DNA of 64,000 nt from Alcanivorax sp. DG881 (GTDB taxonomy: Bacteria > Pseudomonadota > Gammaproteobacteria > Pseudomonadales > Alcanivoracaceae): positions 1,296,002 to 1,360,001 of the forward strand of contig NZ_DS989915.1 in NCBI RefSeq assembly GCF_000155615.1, in the 5' to 3' direction. The notes under the pieces were generated by a model. That model did no database searches. It was not told the origin of the DNA and worked only from the letters and a program-made list of their open reading frames with translations. Position 1 is the first letter of the stretch. The number at the start of each line of letters is the position of its first letter. The position numbers and the translations under genes were made by a program. Below, one piece after another: positions 1 through 8,110 of the stretch.

Positions 1-1
1 C

Positions 2-856
2 CTGGCCGGGGACGCCGACGCCGTGGATGCGGCCGGGGCCATTCTCAGCGAACTCTACGAACAAACCCGCGACGGCACCGAGCTGACACCGGAAATGGTG
101 CACCTGCATCTGCAACAGTCCAACGTGGCTGACCAGGCCGATAACGCCCGCGCAGACAACACCGTGCCGTTTCCCAGCGACGACATGCTGATCCGCACCA
201 AGCGGGTACGCATCAAGCCCCGCGGCACGCACCAGCGCGAGTACGTCAAACAGATCCGCAAGCACGACATCAATTTCGGCGTGGGCCCGGCAGGTACCGG
301 CAAGACCTGGCTGGCCGTGGCCTGCGCAGTGGATGCCCTGGAGAAAGCCGAGATTCAGCGCATTCTGCTGGTGCGCCCGGCGGTGGAAGCCGGTGAAAAA
401 CTGGGCTTTCTGCCCGGCGACCTGGCGGAAAAAATCGATCCCTATCTGCGCCCGCTTTACGATGCGCTTTACGAAATGATCGGTTTCGAAAAAGTGGCCA
501 AGCTGATGGACAGAATGGTCATCGAAGTCGCGCCGCTGGCGTACATGCGCGGGCGCACCCTGAACAACAGCTTCGTGATTCTGGATGAAGCCCAGAACAC
601 CACGCCGGAACAGATGAAAATGTTCCTCACCCGGATCGGTTTCGGCACGCGCGCAGTGATTACCGGCGACGTGACCCAGGTGGACCTGCCCCGCCATCAA
701 CGCTCCGGGCTGGTTAACACACTGGAAGTGCTGGACGGGGTCAACGGCATCGGGGTAACCCGATTCGATAGCCGCGACGTGGTCCGCCACCCGCTGGTTC
801 AACGCATTGTAGAGGCCTACGACCGTCATGAACGGGATACCGACACCGACCGTTGA
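2..856 (+). CDS. ybeZ: PhoH-like ATPase YbeZ (5' end outside window)
   Basis: The reading frame is open from base 2, so the gene begins upstream of the window; the first in-frame GTG at 23 is internal. Visible are a Walker A motif (GPAGTGKT) and a Walker B stretch (VILDEAQNT), followed by the [10 protein letters not shown] segment typical of the PhoH family. PhoH/YbeZ proteins are cytoplasmic ATPases linked to RNA metabolism and are usually encoded next to YbeY, as here. The 3' end overlaps ybeY by 29 bases, indicating translational coupling. Family assignment is secure; the exact cellular role of the family is poorly defined. Confidence 0.95.
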   Translation: MAGDADAVDAAGAILSELYEQTRDGTELTPEMVHLHLQQSNVADQADNARADNTVPFPSDDMLIRTKRVRIKPRGTHQREYVKQIRKHDINFGVGPAGTGKTWLAVACAVDALEKAEIQRILLVRPAVEAGEKLGFLPGDLAEKIDPYLRPLYDALYEMIGFEKVAKLMDRMVIEVAPLAYMRGRTLNNSFVILDEAQNTTPEQMKMFLTRIGFGTRAVITGDVTQVDLPRHQRSGLVNTLEVLDGVNGIGVTRFDSRDVVRHPLVQRIVEAYDRHERDTDTDR

Positions 857-1355
857 TATCCAGTGGGCCAGCGATGCCCCGGACGCCCCCGACGAACCCC
901 ATTTATGTGAATGGGTGCGCCATGCGGCCATTGCCGCCGGTGGCGTGGTGGGCGACATCACCCTGCGTATCGTCGATGAAGACGAGATTCGCACCCTCAA
1001 CCGCGACTACCGCGACAAGGACGCCACCACCAATGTGCTGTCCTTTCCTTTTGACATGCCCGAAGGGCTGCCGGAAGGCGCAGTAGAACCGCTGCTGGGG
1101 GATATCATTATCTGCGACGCGGTGGTGTGCCGCGAAGCCAGCGAACAACACAAACCACTGGATGCCCACTGGGCACACATGGTCACCCACGGTGTGCTGC
1201 ACCTGCTGGGTTATGATCATATTGACGATGACGATGCACTCGTCATGGAAACCCTGGAAATCCGCGCCCTTGGCGAGCTGGGTTTTCCTGATCCTTACAG
1301 CCCTGCCCACGACGAAGGCCAGGCGCCACCTGAAAACACGGAGTTTAACCCCTGA
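828..1355 (+). CDS. ybeY: Endoribonuclease YbeY
   Basis: A 175-residue protein with the UPF0054 signature [11 protein letters not shown] near residues 117-127, whose three histidines bind the catalytic metal. YbeY is a single-strand-specific endoribonuclease involved in 16S rRNA 3' maturation and 70S ribosome quality control. Its ATG lies inside the end of ybeZ and its TGA shares a base with the ATG of corC (TGATG), so ybeZ-ybeY-corC is one operon. Length is a little above the usual 150-160 residues because of a C-terminal tail rich in acidic residues and proline. Confidence 0.97.
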   Translation: MNGIPTPTVDIQWASDAPDAPDEPHLCEWVRHAAIAAGGVVGDITLRIVDEDEIRTLNRDYRDKDATTNVLSFPFDMPEGLPEGAVEPLLGDIIICDAVVCREASEQHKPLDAHWAHMVTHGVLHLLGYDHIDDDDALVMETLEIRALGELGFPDPYSPAHDEGQAPPENTEFNP

Positions 1356-2242
1356 TGTCGGACGATTTTTCGGATAACGGTACCAGCCGAAGTTGGTTGG
1401 AGCGTGTCGGCCAGTTTTTCTCACCCACTCCGGGAGACCGGAGCGAACTACTGGAACTGATGCGCTCCATGCGCGACACCCACATCATCGACGGCGACAC
1501 CCTGGGCATCATCGAAGGCGCCATCTGCGTGGCAGACATGCAGGTGCGTGAGATCATGATTCCCCGTTCGCAAATGGTCAGCATCAAGGCCAGCTCCGAC
1601 CCACGGGATTTTTTGCCCACCATTATCGACTGCGCCCATTCCCGCTTTCCGGTACTCGGCGACGACCCGGATGAAGTCATTGGCATCCTGCTCGCCAAGG
1701 ATCTGCTACCGTTAATCCTTGATCCCGCCCGTATGGAGCGTTTTGCGATCAAAGATCACATCCGTTCGGCTATGGTAGTGCCAGAATCAAAACGTCTGGA
1801 TTCATTGCTGCGCGAATTTCGTATCAGCCGTAACCACATGGCCATCGTGGTCAACGAATACGGCGGCGTGGCCGGGCTGGTCACCATCGAAGACGTGCTG
1901 GAACAGATCGTCGGCGAAATCGAAGACGAACACGATATCGAAGAAGACGACTACCTGATCAAGGATCTGGACAACAACGAGTACACCGTCAAGGCACTGA
2001 CGCCCATCGACGACTTCAACGAACACTTCCACTGCCAGCTCAGTGATGAAGAATTCGACACCATCGGGGGACTGGTGATGCAGAAGTTCGGGCGCCTGCC
2101 AGGCCGTGATGAAAGCATCACCCTGGAAGGCTTCCGCGTCACCGTGCTCAGCGCTGACGGCCGCACGATACGACTGTTACGAGTGACACCGCCGGGGGAT
2201 AACGACAATGACCACACCGATCACGGAGCAGACAACACCTGA
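1355..2242 (+). CDS. corC: CorC/HlyC-type CBS-domain protein (Mg/Co efflux)
   Basis: A 295-residue cytoplasmic protein with two CBS domains (about residues 65-120 and 130-190) and a C-terminal CorC/HlyC domain. It has no membrane segment, so it is the soluble CorC type rather than the DUF21 membrane type. In enterobacteria CorC acts with CorA in magnesium/cobalt efflux and lies between ybeY and lnt. Here the following lnt is separated by two extra genes. It overlaps the preceding stop by one base and the next start by 35 bases. Confidence 0.93.
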   Translation: MSDDFSDNGTSRSWLERVGQFFSPTPGDRSELLELMRSMRDTHIIDGDTLGIIEGAICVADMQVREIMIPRSQMVSIKASSDPRDFLPTIIDCAHSRFPVLGDDPDEVIGILLAKDLLPLILDPARMERFAIKDHIRSAMVVPESKRLDSLLREFRISRNHMAIVVNEYGGVAGLVTIEDVLEQIVGEIEDEHDIEEDDYLIKDLDNNEYTVKALTPIDDFNEHFHCQLSDEEFDTIGGLVMQKFGRLPGRDESITLEGFRVTVLSADGRTIRLLRVTPPGDNDNDHTDHGADNT

Positions 2243-3596
2243 TCCCGCCCCGGCTGCCTGGCGCTCTGCGCCCTGGGTAATGGCCTGCCTGGCCATTGCC
2301 CTGCTCGCTGGCCCGTTACTCAATAGCGCCAACAACACCCAACCCGTTCTGAACTGGTATCAAAGCAGTGGCCTGAAAGCCCTGGAGTGGGACAACTACC
2401 TTTCCTGGCTTCGCTTCAATAACCAAAGTGCCCTGTCACAACGGCTGGAACAAAACGCTGACATGGACGCCCATGCCTACGGCGCCGCCCTGTTCGCCGA
2501 CGACTTCGTGACCGACAGCAAACGCCGCGCCCGGGATTTCTGGTCCGCTGCAGAAATCGAACAATGGAATCGCCTGCGCGAACAAATCCCCACACAGGTA
2601 ACGACCAGCAACCTGTATCGCTGGGGCCTGCCGGACAACTCGCCGCGCCCGGCCCGTTTCTTTACCGCCCCCTTCACCGGCGCTTCGCTCTGGCTGACCC
2701 TGGCCAGCCTGCTGTTATTGGTGCCGCTGGCCCCCACCCTGGAACACCGCCTCGGCCACGGCCGGGTATTCGCCCTGTGGATTCTCGGGTGCCTGCTCAG
2801 TGGTTTTGGTTACCTGTTGTTGGCGAGCCCAGGGCAGACTCCTTTCCACGGCGCCACGGCGCCCCTGCTGGTCTGGTTCGGTGCCTTCTTCGGCCTGCAG
2901 AGCGGTGCGCTATCGCTGCCGGTCTGGCATCCCAAACACAAACGCTGGCAGCGTCTGTCAGTGTCGCCCTACACCCTGCTGCCCCTGCCCGTGGCAGCCC
3001 TCGCTGCCCTTGCCCTGTTCAGCAATCCACTGCTCGCCAACCTCAGCGCCGGCCTCACAGCGTTTATCGGTGGCCTGTTGCTGGTCCAGATCATGCGCCC
3101 ACAACCTGTCGAGACAGAGCAGGAAAGGCATCACACCCGGGACCCGCAGCAACTGTCCTCGCTAACTCGGGGCTGGGACGCGTTGGGGCAACTGAACGGC
3201 GACGCCGCCAGCGCCGCCTTCGGGCAAGTCCTTGCCAGCGAGCCGGATCACTTCGACGCGCTCACCGGGCAATTCACCGCGCAACAATTGCTAAACGATA
3301 ACGTCGCCTGGACCGCCACCGCCCAGCAACTGTTCAGCCACCCGGCAACCGATAAAGGCCAGGCCACCCAGGTGGCACAATGCTGGCAGCAGTACCAGCA
3401 ACGCGGTGGTGCGCCGCTGCCTGCCGTCATCGGCTGGCCGCTCTTGCGCACATTGACGCGGGCGGGGGAGTTTCAGCAGGCAGAAAAGCTGGCGCGGGAA
3501 CTGGATGAGCATGCGCTCAAGGCAGACGCCATCGCTCAGCTGCGTGACGCCTTGATTCAGGAAGGACTGGCGCACCGGGCAAAGGCGCTGTCGTGA
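2208..3596 (+). CDS. Rhomboid-like membrane protein lacking catalytic serine
   Basis: A 462-residue protein with one N-terminal membrane segment, a soluble loop of about 110 residues, then about six membrane segments (roughly residues 155-300), then a soluble helical tail that looks TPR-like. The membrane part resembles rhomboids: an LEHRLGHGR segment after TM2 and a HGATAPLLVWFGAFFG segment where active rhomboids have GxSG(A). The serine position reads Thr, and the last membrane helix (LTAFIGGLLLVQIM) has no histidine at the usual place. It is probably a pseudoprotease or chaperone-type rhomboid. The start overlaps corC by 35 bases, so it is likely co-translated. Confidence 0.6.
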   Translation: MTTPITEQTTPDPAPAAWRSAPWVMACLAIALLAGPLLNSANNTQPVLNWYQSSGLKALEWDNYLSWLRFNNQSALSQRLEQNADMDAHAYGAALFADDFVTDSKRRARDFWSAAEIEQWNRLREQIPTQVTTSNLYRWGLPDNSPRPARFFTAPFTGASLWLTLASLLLLVPLAPTLEHRLGHGRVFALWILGCLLSGFGYLLLASPGQTPFHGATAPLLVWFGAFFGLQSGALSLPVWHPKHKRWQRLSVSPYTLLPLPVAALAALALFSNPLLANLSAGLTAFIGGLLLVQIMRPQPVETEQERHHTRDPQQLSSLTRGWDALGQLNGDAASAAFGQVLASEPDHFDALTGQFTAQQLLNDNVAWTATAQQLFSHPATDKGQATQVAQCWQQYQQRGGAPLPAVIGWPLLRTLTRAGEFQQAEKLARELDEHALKADAIAQLRDALIQEGLAHRAKALS

Positions 3597-3597
3597 T

Positions 3598-3646
3598 GAA
3601 CGCTGGACGCTAACGCCTTACCTCTTACCTCTTACCTCTTACGCCC
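3598..3646. repeat. Heptad-period array H1
   Basis: Seven consecutive 7-bp units without a break, starting just after the stop of the rhomboid-like gene and running into the stop codon of the convergent gene. Units include GAACGCT, GGACGCT, AACGCCT, three perfect TACCTCT copies and TACGCCC. Confidence 0.85.
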
Positions 3647-5015
3647 AGGCATCCCGGCACTCCGCCACTTTCTGGCGCAACCGGGCATCGCGGCAATGGC
3701 TTTCCACAAATCGCAGGTACTGCTCGGCCTTGCCAGCCAGCCCGAACTGTTCGGCCAGCACTTTCGCCAATAACAGGTAAGCCTCACCCAGATCGGCAAA
3801 ATCCGGGTGTTTGTCGTGCAGATCCTTCAGCAAACCCACCGCCAGCTTGGGCTCGCGTTCGTAGATGCCTTCCGCCAACGCCAGCCGTAACATCGGGGCG
3901 CCGGGCAACCATTGCGGGTCACGTTTTCGTTGCCGGGCAACCAGCGCCAGTGCCTCACTCCAGGCGTCTGCACGGATCAGCACGTCCAGATAGGGCTCCA
4001 CCAGGGCAGCCCGCTCTTCGTCCTTCCCCAGCACCGCCAGCAACCGGTCGTGATGATGCCAGTCACCCACTGTGGCTTTCTTCGTCTTGATAACTTTCGC
4101 CGTTGTCAGCAGCACCTTGTCGAACCGGCCCGCACACAGCTGCGTGCGTTGGCGGCGCTCGGCCAACGGCTGGGTGACACGCCGACCTCCCTGGTTCAGC
4201 CCCCACAACCGACCATGACGGGCAGCGATATCACCACACAGGCCCGCCAGCACCAGCCACCACCAGCCTGCCAGCAACCCGGCCAGTCCCTGCACCAGTG
4301 GCAACGGCAACACATCCATGGCCACGGCAATCAACACCACCACCAGCACACTGCCCAGCGACGCAAATCCGGCCGCCACCCCGTAATCGCGGGGCGCGGA
4401 AATCACATACGTCGGCGCCGCTGCATAGGCACCGGGGGCTGCCCCTTTTACCAATACCGCCAGCCACAGGGCGGGCACCAGCAACATGCCGAGCCCTCCC
4501 ACCAGCAAACCAGCGGGTATCGATACCGCCACCACCAGGAAGCCCGCCAGGCCGATGACCAGCAGCGCGGGTAACGCCTGCCACAGAGCACTTTGCCACG
4601 CCGTGCTCTCGCCCAGACAGTCCCAGCCAGGCAAGGCCACCCTGCGACTTTTGCGAGGACCGGCCCGCAATGCCATCAACGCGGCGGAAAATGCAAAGGT
4701 CGGCAACCCGGCAAGCAAAGCCACCGGCACCATCATCCACAATGGCGGCAACAGCGCCGCCAGCACCGCCCAGATCGCCAACAGGGGCAGTAACGGCAAG
4801 GCAAACGGCAGCTGCAAATAATGGTCCAGCCGTTGCCACAAGGGGCCGACCTGATCCTGCCCTATGGGGGCAAGATCGTGATTGCACAGCAAACAACGGG
4901 CCTCCATACGGTGGTCCTCATCGCCATCCACACATTGCTGACACAGATGCAGCCCATCATGGGCGCAATACCACAGCGCCTCCGTTCCCGGATGGTACTT
5001 GCATGGGTGTTTCAC
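3639..5015 (-). CDS. Membrane protein with N-terminal B-box-like zinc motif
   Basis: A 458-residue protein of unknown function. Residues 1-48 hold a Cys/His cluster (CKYHP, WYCAHDG, LCQQC, DEDHRMEARCLLC) with the spacing of a B-box-type zinc-binding domain. About six hydrophobic segments follow (roughly residues 75-260), then a soluble C-terminal region of about 170 residues with helical, TPR-like character. The start is a GTG at 5015 preceded by a G-rich stretch. It faces the rhomboid-like gene tail to tail; B-box-like zinc domains also occur on some bacterial rhomboids, so a functional pairing is possible but only inferred. Confidence 0.7.
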   Translation of the reverse strand: MKHPCKYHPGTEALWYCAHDGLHLCQQCVDGDEDHRMEARCLLCNHDLAPIGQDQVGPLWQRLDHYLQLPFALPLLPLLAIWAVLAALLPPLWMMVPVALLAGLPTFAFSAALMALRAGPRKSRRVALPGWDCLGESTAWQSALWQALPALLVIGLAGFLVVAVSIPAGLLVGGLGMLLVPALWLAVLVKGAAPGAYAAAPTYVISAPRDYGVAAGFASLGSVLVVVLIAVAMDVLPLPLVQGLAGLLAGWWWLVLAGLCGDIAARHGRLWGLNQGGRRVTQPLAERRQRTQLCAGRFDKVLLTTAKVIKTKKATVGDWHHHDRLLAVLGKDEERAALVEPYLDVLIRADAWSEALALVARQRKRDPQWLPGAPMLRLALAEGIYEREPKLAVGLLKDLHDKHPDFADLGEAYLLLAKVLAEQFGLAGKAEQYLRFVESHCRDARLRQKVAECRDAWA

Positions 5016-5039
5016 TATGATGCCCCCAGACTTGTCATT

Positions 5040-5052
5040 CCGGTTTAACCGG
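5040..5052. promoter_or_regulatory. 13-bp palindrome upstream of lnt
   Basis: CCGGTT-t-AACCGG is a perfect inverted repeat in the divergent gap between the B-box protein and lnt. It could be an operator for either gene; nothing else supports this. Confidence 0.3.
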
Positions 5053-5143
5053 TTATTTTGCCTGCTACTTTATTCGTATTATTGCATCGACTCTAGTCCA
5101 AACCGCCAGGCGGCCTGCTCGCCAGCATGAAACGAGGAACCCC

Positions 5144-6613
5144 ATGCGAGATCGTCTGTTGGCCTTGATTGCCGGCCTGCTTTTTCCCCTTGCCTTCGCT
5201 CCCTATGATCTCTGGCCACTGCTGTTTGTCAGCATCGGCGCCGGCTACTGGTGCCAGCAGCGAGCCGGTTCTGCCCGCGAAGCATTGTTGCGCGGCTGGC
5301 TGTACGGTCTCGGCATGTTCGCTTTCGGCATTTCCTGGGTGCATGTTTCCATGCACGACTACGGCTTTATGCCGCTGTGGATGGCCATCCCGTTCACCGG
5401 TATCTTCGCTGCCTTTCTGGCCCTGTTTTACGGGCTCACTTTTTATGCCAGCTGGCGGCTGGGGCGTTCGGCGCTGGCATTTGCCGGTAGCTGGCTGTTA
5501 CTGGACTGGGTACGCGGCGTTTTCCTCACCGGCTTCCCCTGGCTGTATGCGGGCTATGCCCTGATCGATACGCCCTTTGCTCCGCTGGCCCCCATCGGCG
5601 GGGTATGGCTGCTCACGCTCACCACCGTGCTGGTCAGCGCCAGCCTGGTTCGCCCGGCAAACGGCCGGCGGGCATGGCACACCAGCCTGGCCGCGGCCTG
5701 CGCCCTGCTGGTGCTCACCGCCGTCTCTCACACGCTCACGTTCACCCAAGCCAGTGGCCCGGCCCAGAAAGTCGCGCTGGTGCAGGGCAACATTCCCCAG
5801 GACATCAAATGGCAGCTGTCCATGCGTGAGCGGACCCAGCAGATCTATCAGGATCTGACTCAGGATATTCCTGCTGACACCCTGGTGATCTGGCCGGAAT
5901 CCGCACTCACCGATTTCTACCAGAACGTGTCCGGGTTCGTTGAGCAGGAAGGGCAACAGCTTGCCGAGCGGCACGGCGGGTTTATCACCGGTGTGCCCTG
6001 GCGCACGGTCAACGATAGTGGCGTGACCTACCACAACAGCATTGCCTCGATCCCGCTTGATGCCGGCGACGGCAACCCGCGCGTCTACCACAAACAGAAG
6101 CTGGTCCCGTTCGGCGAATATGTGCCCATGCAGTCGCTGATCCGCGGGCTGATTCCGTTCTTTGATTTGCCCATGTCCGGTTTTACGCCCGGCAGCCCAA
6201 CGCAACCGAATCTGACCGCCCTGGGCCACACCGTGGCGCCGTTCATTTGCTACGAAATTCTCTACCCGGAACAGGTGGCCACCCGCAGCCACGATGCCGA
6301 TGTGCTGCTGACCATCAGTAACGATGCCTGGTTCGGCACTTCCGCCGGCCCCCTGCAACACTTTCAGATGGCGCGCATGCGCGCCGCCGAAACCGGGCGC
6401 TGGCTGCTGCGGGGGACCAACAACGGCGTCACTGCAGTGATTGATCACCACGGCCAGGTCATCGATGCCCTGCCTCAGTTCACCCGTGACGTGCTCTACA
6501 GCGAATACCGTCCGCGCACCGGCATCACCCCATTCATGACCACCGGCGTGTGGCCCTGGCTGTTGTTGTCGGTGCTACTGATCGGCCTGGGGTTTATCTG
6601 CAGGAACAAGTAA
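5144..6613 (+). CDS. lnt: Apolipoprotein N-acyltransferase
   Basis: A 489-residue inner-membrane enzyme that transfers the third acyl chain from phospholipid to the N-terminal cysteine of lipoproteins. An N-terminal block of about six to seven membrane helices is followed by a periplasmic nitrilase-type domain and a final membrane helix. The Glu-Lys-Cys triad is visible: Glu in IWPESALTDF, Lys in KQKLVPFGEY and Cys in PFICYEILYPE. Length is normal for the family. It is usually placed directly after corC; two genes intervene here. Confidence 0.97.
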   Translation: MRDRLLALIAGLLFPLAFAPYDLWPLLFVSIGAGYWCQQRAGSAREALLRGWLYGLGMFAFGISWVHVSMHDYGFMPLWMAIPFTGIFAAFLALFYGLTFYASWRLGRSALAFAGSWLLLDWVRGVFLTGFPWLYAGYALIDTPFAPLAPIGGVWLLTLTTVLVSASLVRPANGRRAWHTSLAAACALLVLTAVSHTLTFTQASGPAQKVALVQGNIPQDIKWQLSMRERTQQIYQDLTQDIPADTLVIWPESALTDFYQNVSGFVEQEGQQLAERHGGFITGVPWRTVNDSGVTYHNSIASIPLDAGDGNPRVYHKQKLVPFGEYVPMQSLIRGLIPFFDLPMSGFTPGSPTQPNLTALGHTVAPFICYEILYPEQVATRSHDADVLLTISNDAWFGTSAGPLQHFQMARMRAAETGRWLLRGTNNGVTAVIDHHGQVIDALPQFTRDVLYSEYRPRTGITPFMTTGVWPWLLLSVLLIGLGFICRNK

Positions 6614-6653
6614 ACACTCATGTATTACTTTTTAGTATATGCTTATTCCAAAT

Positions 6654-6682
6654 TTGACATTCCATTGGGAGGCGCCTATAAC
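6654..6682 (+). promoter_or_regulatory. Sigma70-type promoter of the sulfur module
   Basis: TTGACA at 6654-6659, a 17-bp spacer, and TATAAC at 6677-6682 form a near-consensus promoter. The predicted transcript begins near 6689, leaving a leader of about 20 nt with a GGAGG at 6702. The 9-mer GGAGGCGCC occurs twice (6668-6676 and 6702-6710), the second copy containing the ribosome binding site. The promoter strength suggests that a repressor controls it; no repressor gene is seen nearby. Confidence 0.7.
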
Positions 6683-6710
6683 TGTGGTCTGACAACACCA
6701 CGGAGGCGCC

Positions 6711-7616
6711 ATGTCCCGCCCTCAAATCCAGGCCTTTTTCGACGCTGACACCAACACGGTGAGCTACATCGTCACCGATCCGGCTTCCCGCCACTGCGCC
6801 ATCATCGACCCGGTGCTGAACTACGCCGCCCAGTCCGGCCACACCCGCTATGATGGCGCTCAACGCATTGTCGATGCCGTTCGTGACCAGCAACTCACCG
6901 TGGACTGGTTACTGGAAACCCACGTGCATGCGGACCACCTGTCCGCCGCTCCCTGGATCCAGCAGCAACTGGGCGGCAAGCTGGCCATCGGCGAGCATAT
7001 CCGCACCGTACAGGACACCTTCGGCCGCATTTTCAATGCCGGCAGCGAGTTTGCCCGCGACGGCCGCCAGTTCGATCACCTGTTCCGTGATGGGGAAACC
7101 TATACCGTTGGCAACATGGAAGCCCGGGCGATTCATACCCCCGGTCACACTCCCGCCTGCATGAGCCATGTTATTCGCGATGCGGTGTTTGTCGGCGACA
7201 CCCTGTTCATGCCCGATTACGGCACCGCCCGCTGCGACTTCCCCGGTGGTGACGCCCGCACCCTGTATCGTTCAATCCAAAAGTTGCTGGCCCTGCCCGA
7301 TGCAACGCGCATGTTCCTGTGCCATGACTATCTGCCGGAGGGACGAGAGGAGCTTGTCTGGGAAACGACGGTGGCCGAACAGCGCAAACACAACATTCAT
7401 GTCCATGAAGGCACCAGCGAAGACACCTTTGTCAGCATGCGCGAAGCCCGTGATGCCACGCTGGATATGCCTCGCCTGATTCTCCCTTCGGTTCAGGTCA
7501 ATATGCGCGCGGGCCACCTGCCGCCGGCAGAGGACAATGGCGTCCGCTACCTGAAAATTCCGCTCAACACCCTCGGCGCTATCAGCTCCCGGGTCACAAC
7601 GGATGAGGAAAGATGA
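6711..7616 (+). CDS. MBL-fold persulfide dioxygenase-like protein
   Basis: A 301-residue metallo-beta-lactamase-fold protein with the metal motif THVHADH, a second HTPGHTPAC segment, a VGDTLF aspartate and a CHDY histidine. This pattern matches the ETHE1/persulfide dioxygenase and Blh group, which oxidises glutathione persulfide to sulfite in sulfide detoxification. The neighbours support this: a DUF442 protein and a SulP transporter follow on the same strand with tight spacing. Substrate is inferred from family and context, not shown. Confidence 0.85.
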   Translation: MSRPQIQAFFDADTNTVSYIVTDPASRHCAIIDPVLNYAAQSGHTRYDGAQRIVDAVRDQQLTVDWLLETHVHADHLSAAPWIQQQLGGKLAIGEHIRTVQDTFGRIFNAGSEFARDGRQFDHLFRDGETYTVGNMEARAIHTPGHTPACMSHVIRDAVFVGDTLFMPDYGTARCDFPGGDARTLYRSIQKLLALPDATRMFLCHDYLPEGREELVWETTVAEQRKHNIHVHEGTSEDTFVSMREARDATLDMPRLILPSVQVNMRAGHLPPAEDNGVRYLKIPLNTLGAISSRVTTDEER

Positions 7617-7680
7617 GGATGGAGGCACAAATGCGTAAGCTAACGCCCCATCGACCACCATTTCCGAAAAAGGCTGAATC

Positions 7681-8109
7681 ATGACTGACTTCAACAAGCT
7701 CAATGACGACCTGTCCGTGACTGCACAACTGCTGCCGGAAGACATGCCCGCCGTGGCCGCTGCCGGTTTCAAGATGGTGCTCAACAACCGCCCGGACGGG
7801 GAAGCTGCCGACCAGCCCAGCAGCAACGAAATGGCCGTGGCCGCTGAAGCCGCCGGGCTTGCCTACGCCCACCAACCGGTCGTGGCCAGCAACATTGCCG
7901 AAACCGATATCGACGGCTTCGACGCCATCGTTTCCCTGGCCGAAACGCCAGTACTGGCCTTCTGCCGCACCGGCACCCGCAGCACCACCCTGTGGGCACT
8001 GACCCAGGCCAGCGAACAGGACAATGCCAGCATTCTGTCCACCGCCGAACAGGCCGGCTACGACCTGAGCGGATTGGCGGATCGCCTCAACCAACGCCGG
8101 GAGTCATAG
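7681..8109 (+). CDS. DUF442/TIGR01244 family phosphatase- or sulfurtransferase-like protein
   Basis: A 142-residue protein with the CRTGTRS loop (Cx5R) typical of dual-specificity phosphatases and rhodanese-like enzymes. The family occurs as a separate protein or fused to the MBL domain of Blh/ETHE1-type proteins; here it is separate, 64 bases after that gene and one base before the SulP gene. A role in handling persulfide or thiosulfate sulfur is inferred from this arrangement. Confidence 0.85.
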   Translation: MTDFNKLNDDLSVTAQLLPEDMPAVAAAGFKMVLNNRPDGEAADQPSSNEMAVAAEAAGLAYAHQPVVASNIAETDIDGFDAIVSLAETPVLAFCRTGTRSTTLWALTQASEQDNASILSTAEQAGYDLSGLADRLNQRRES

Positions 8110-8110
8110 C

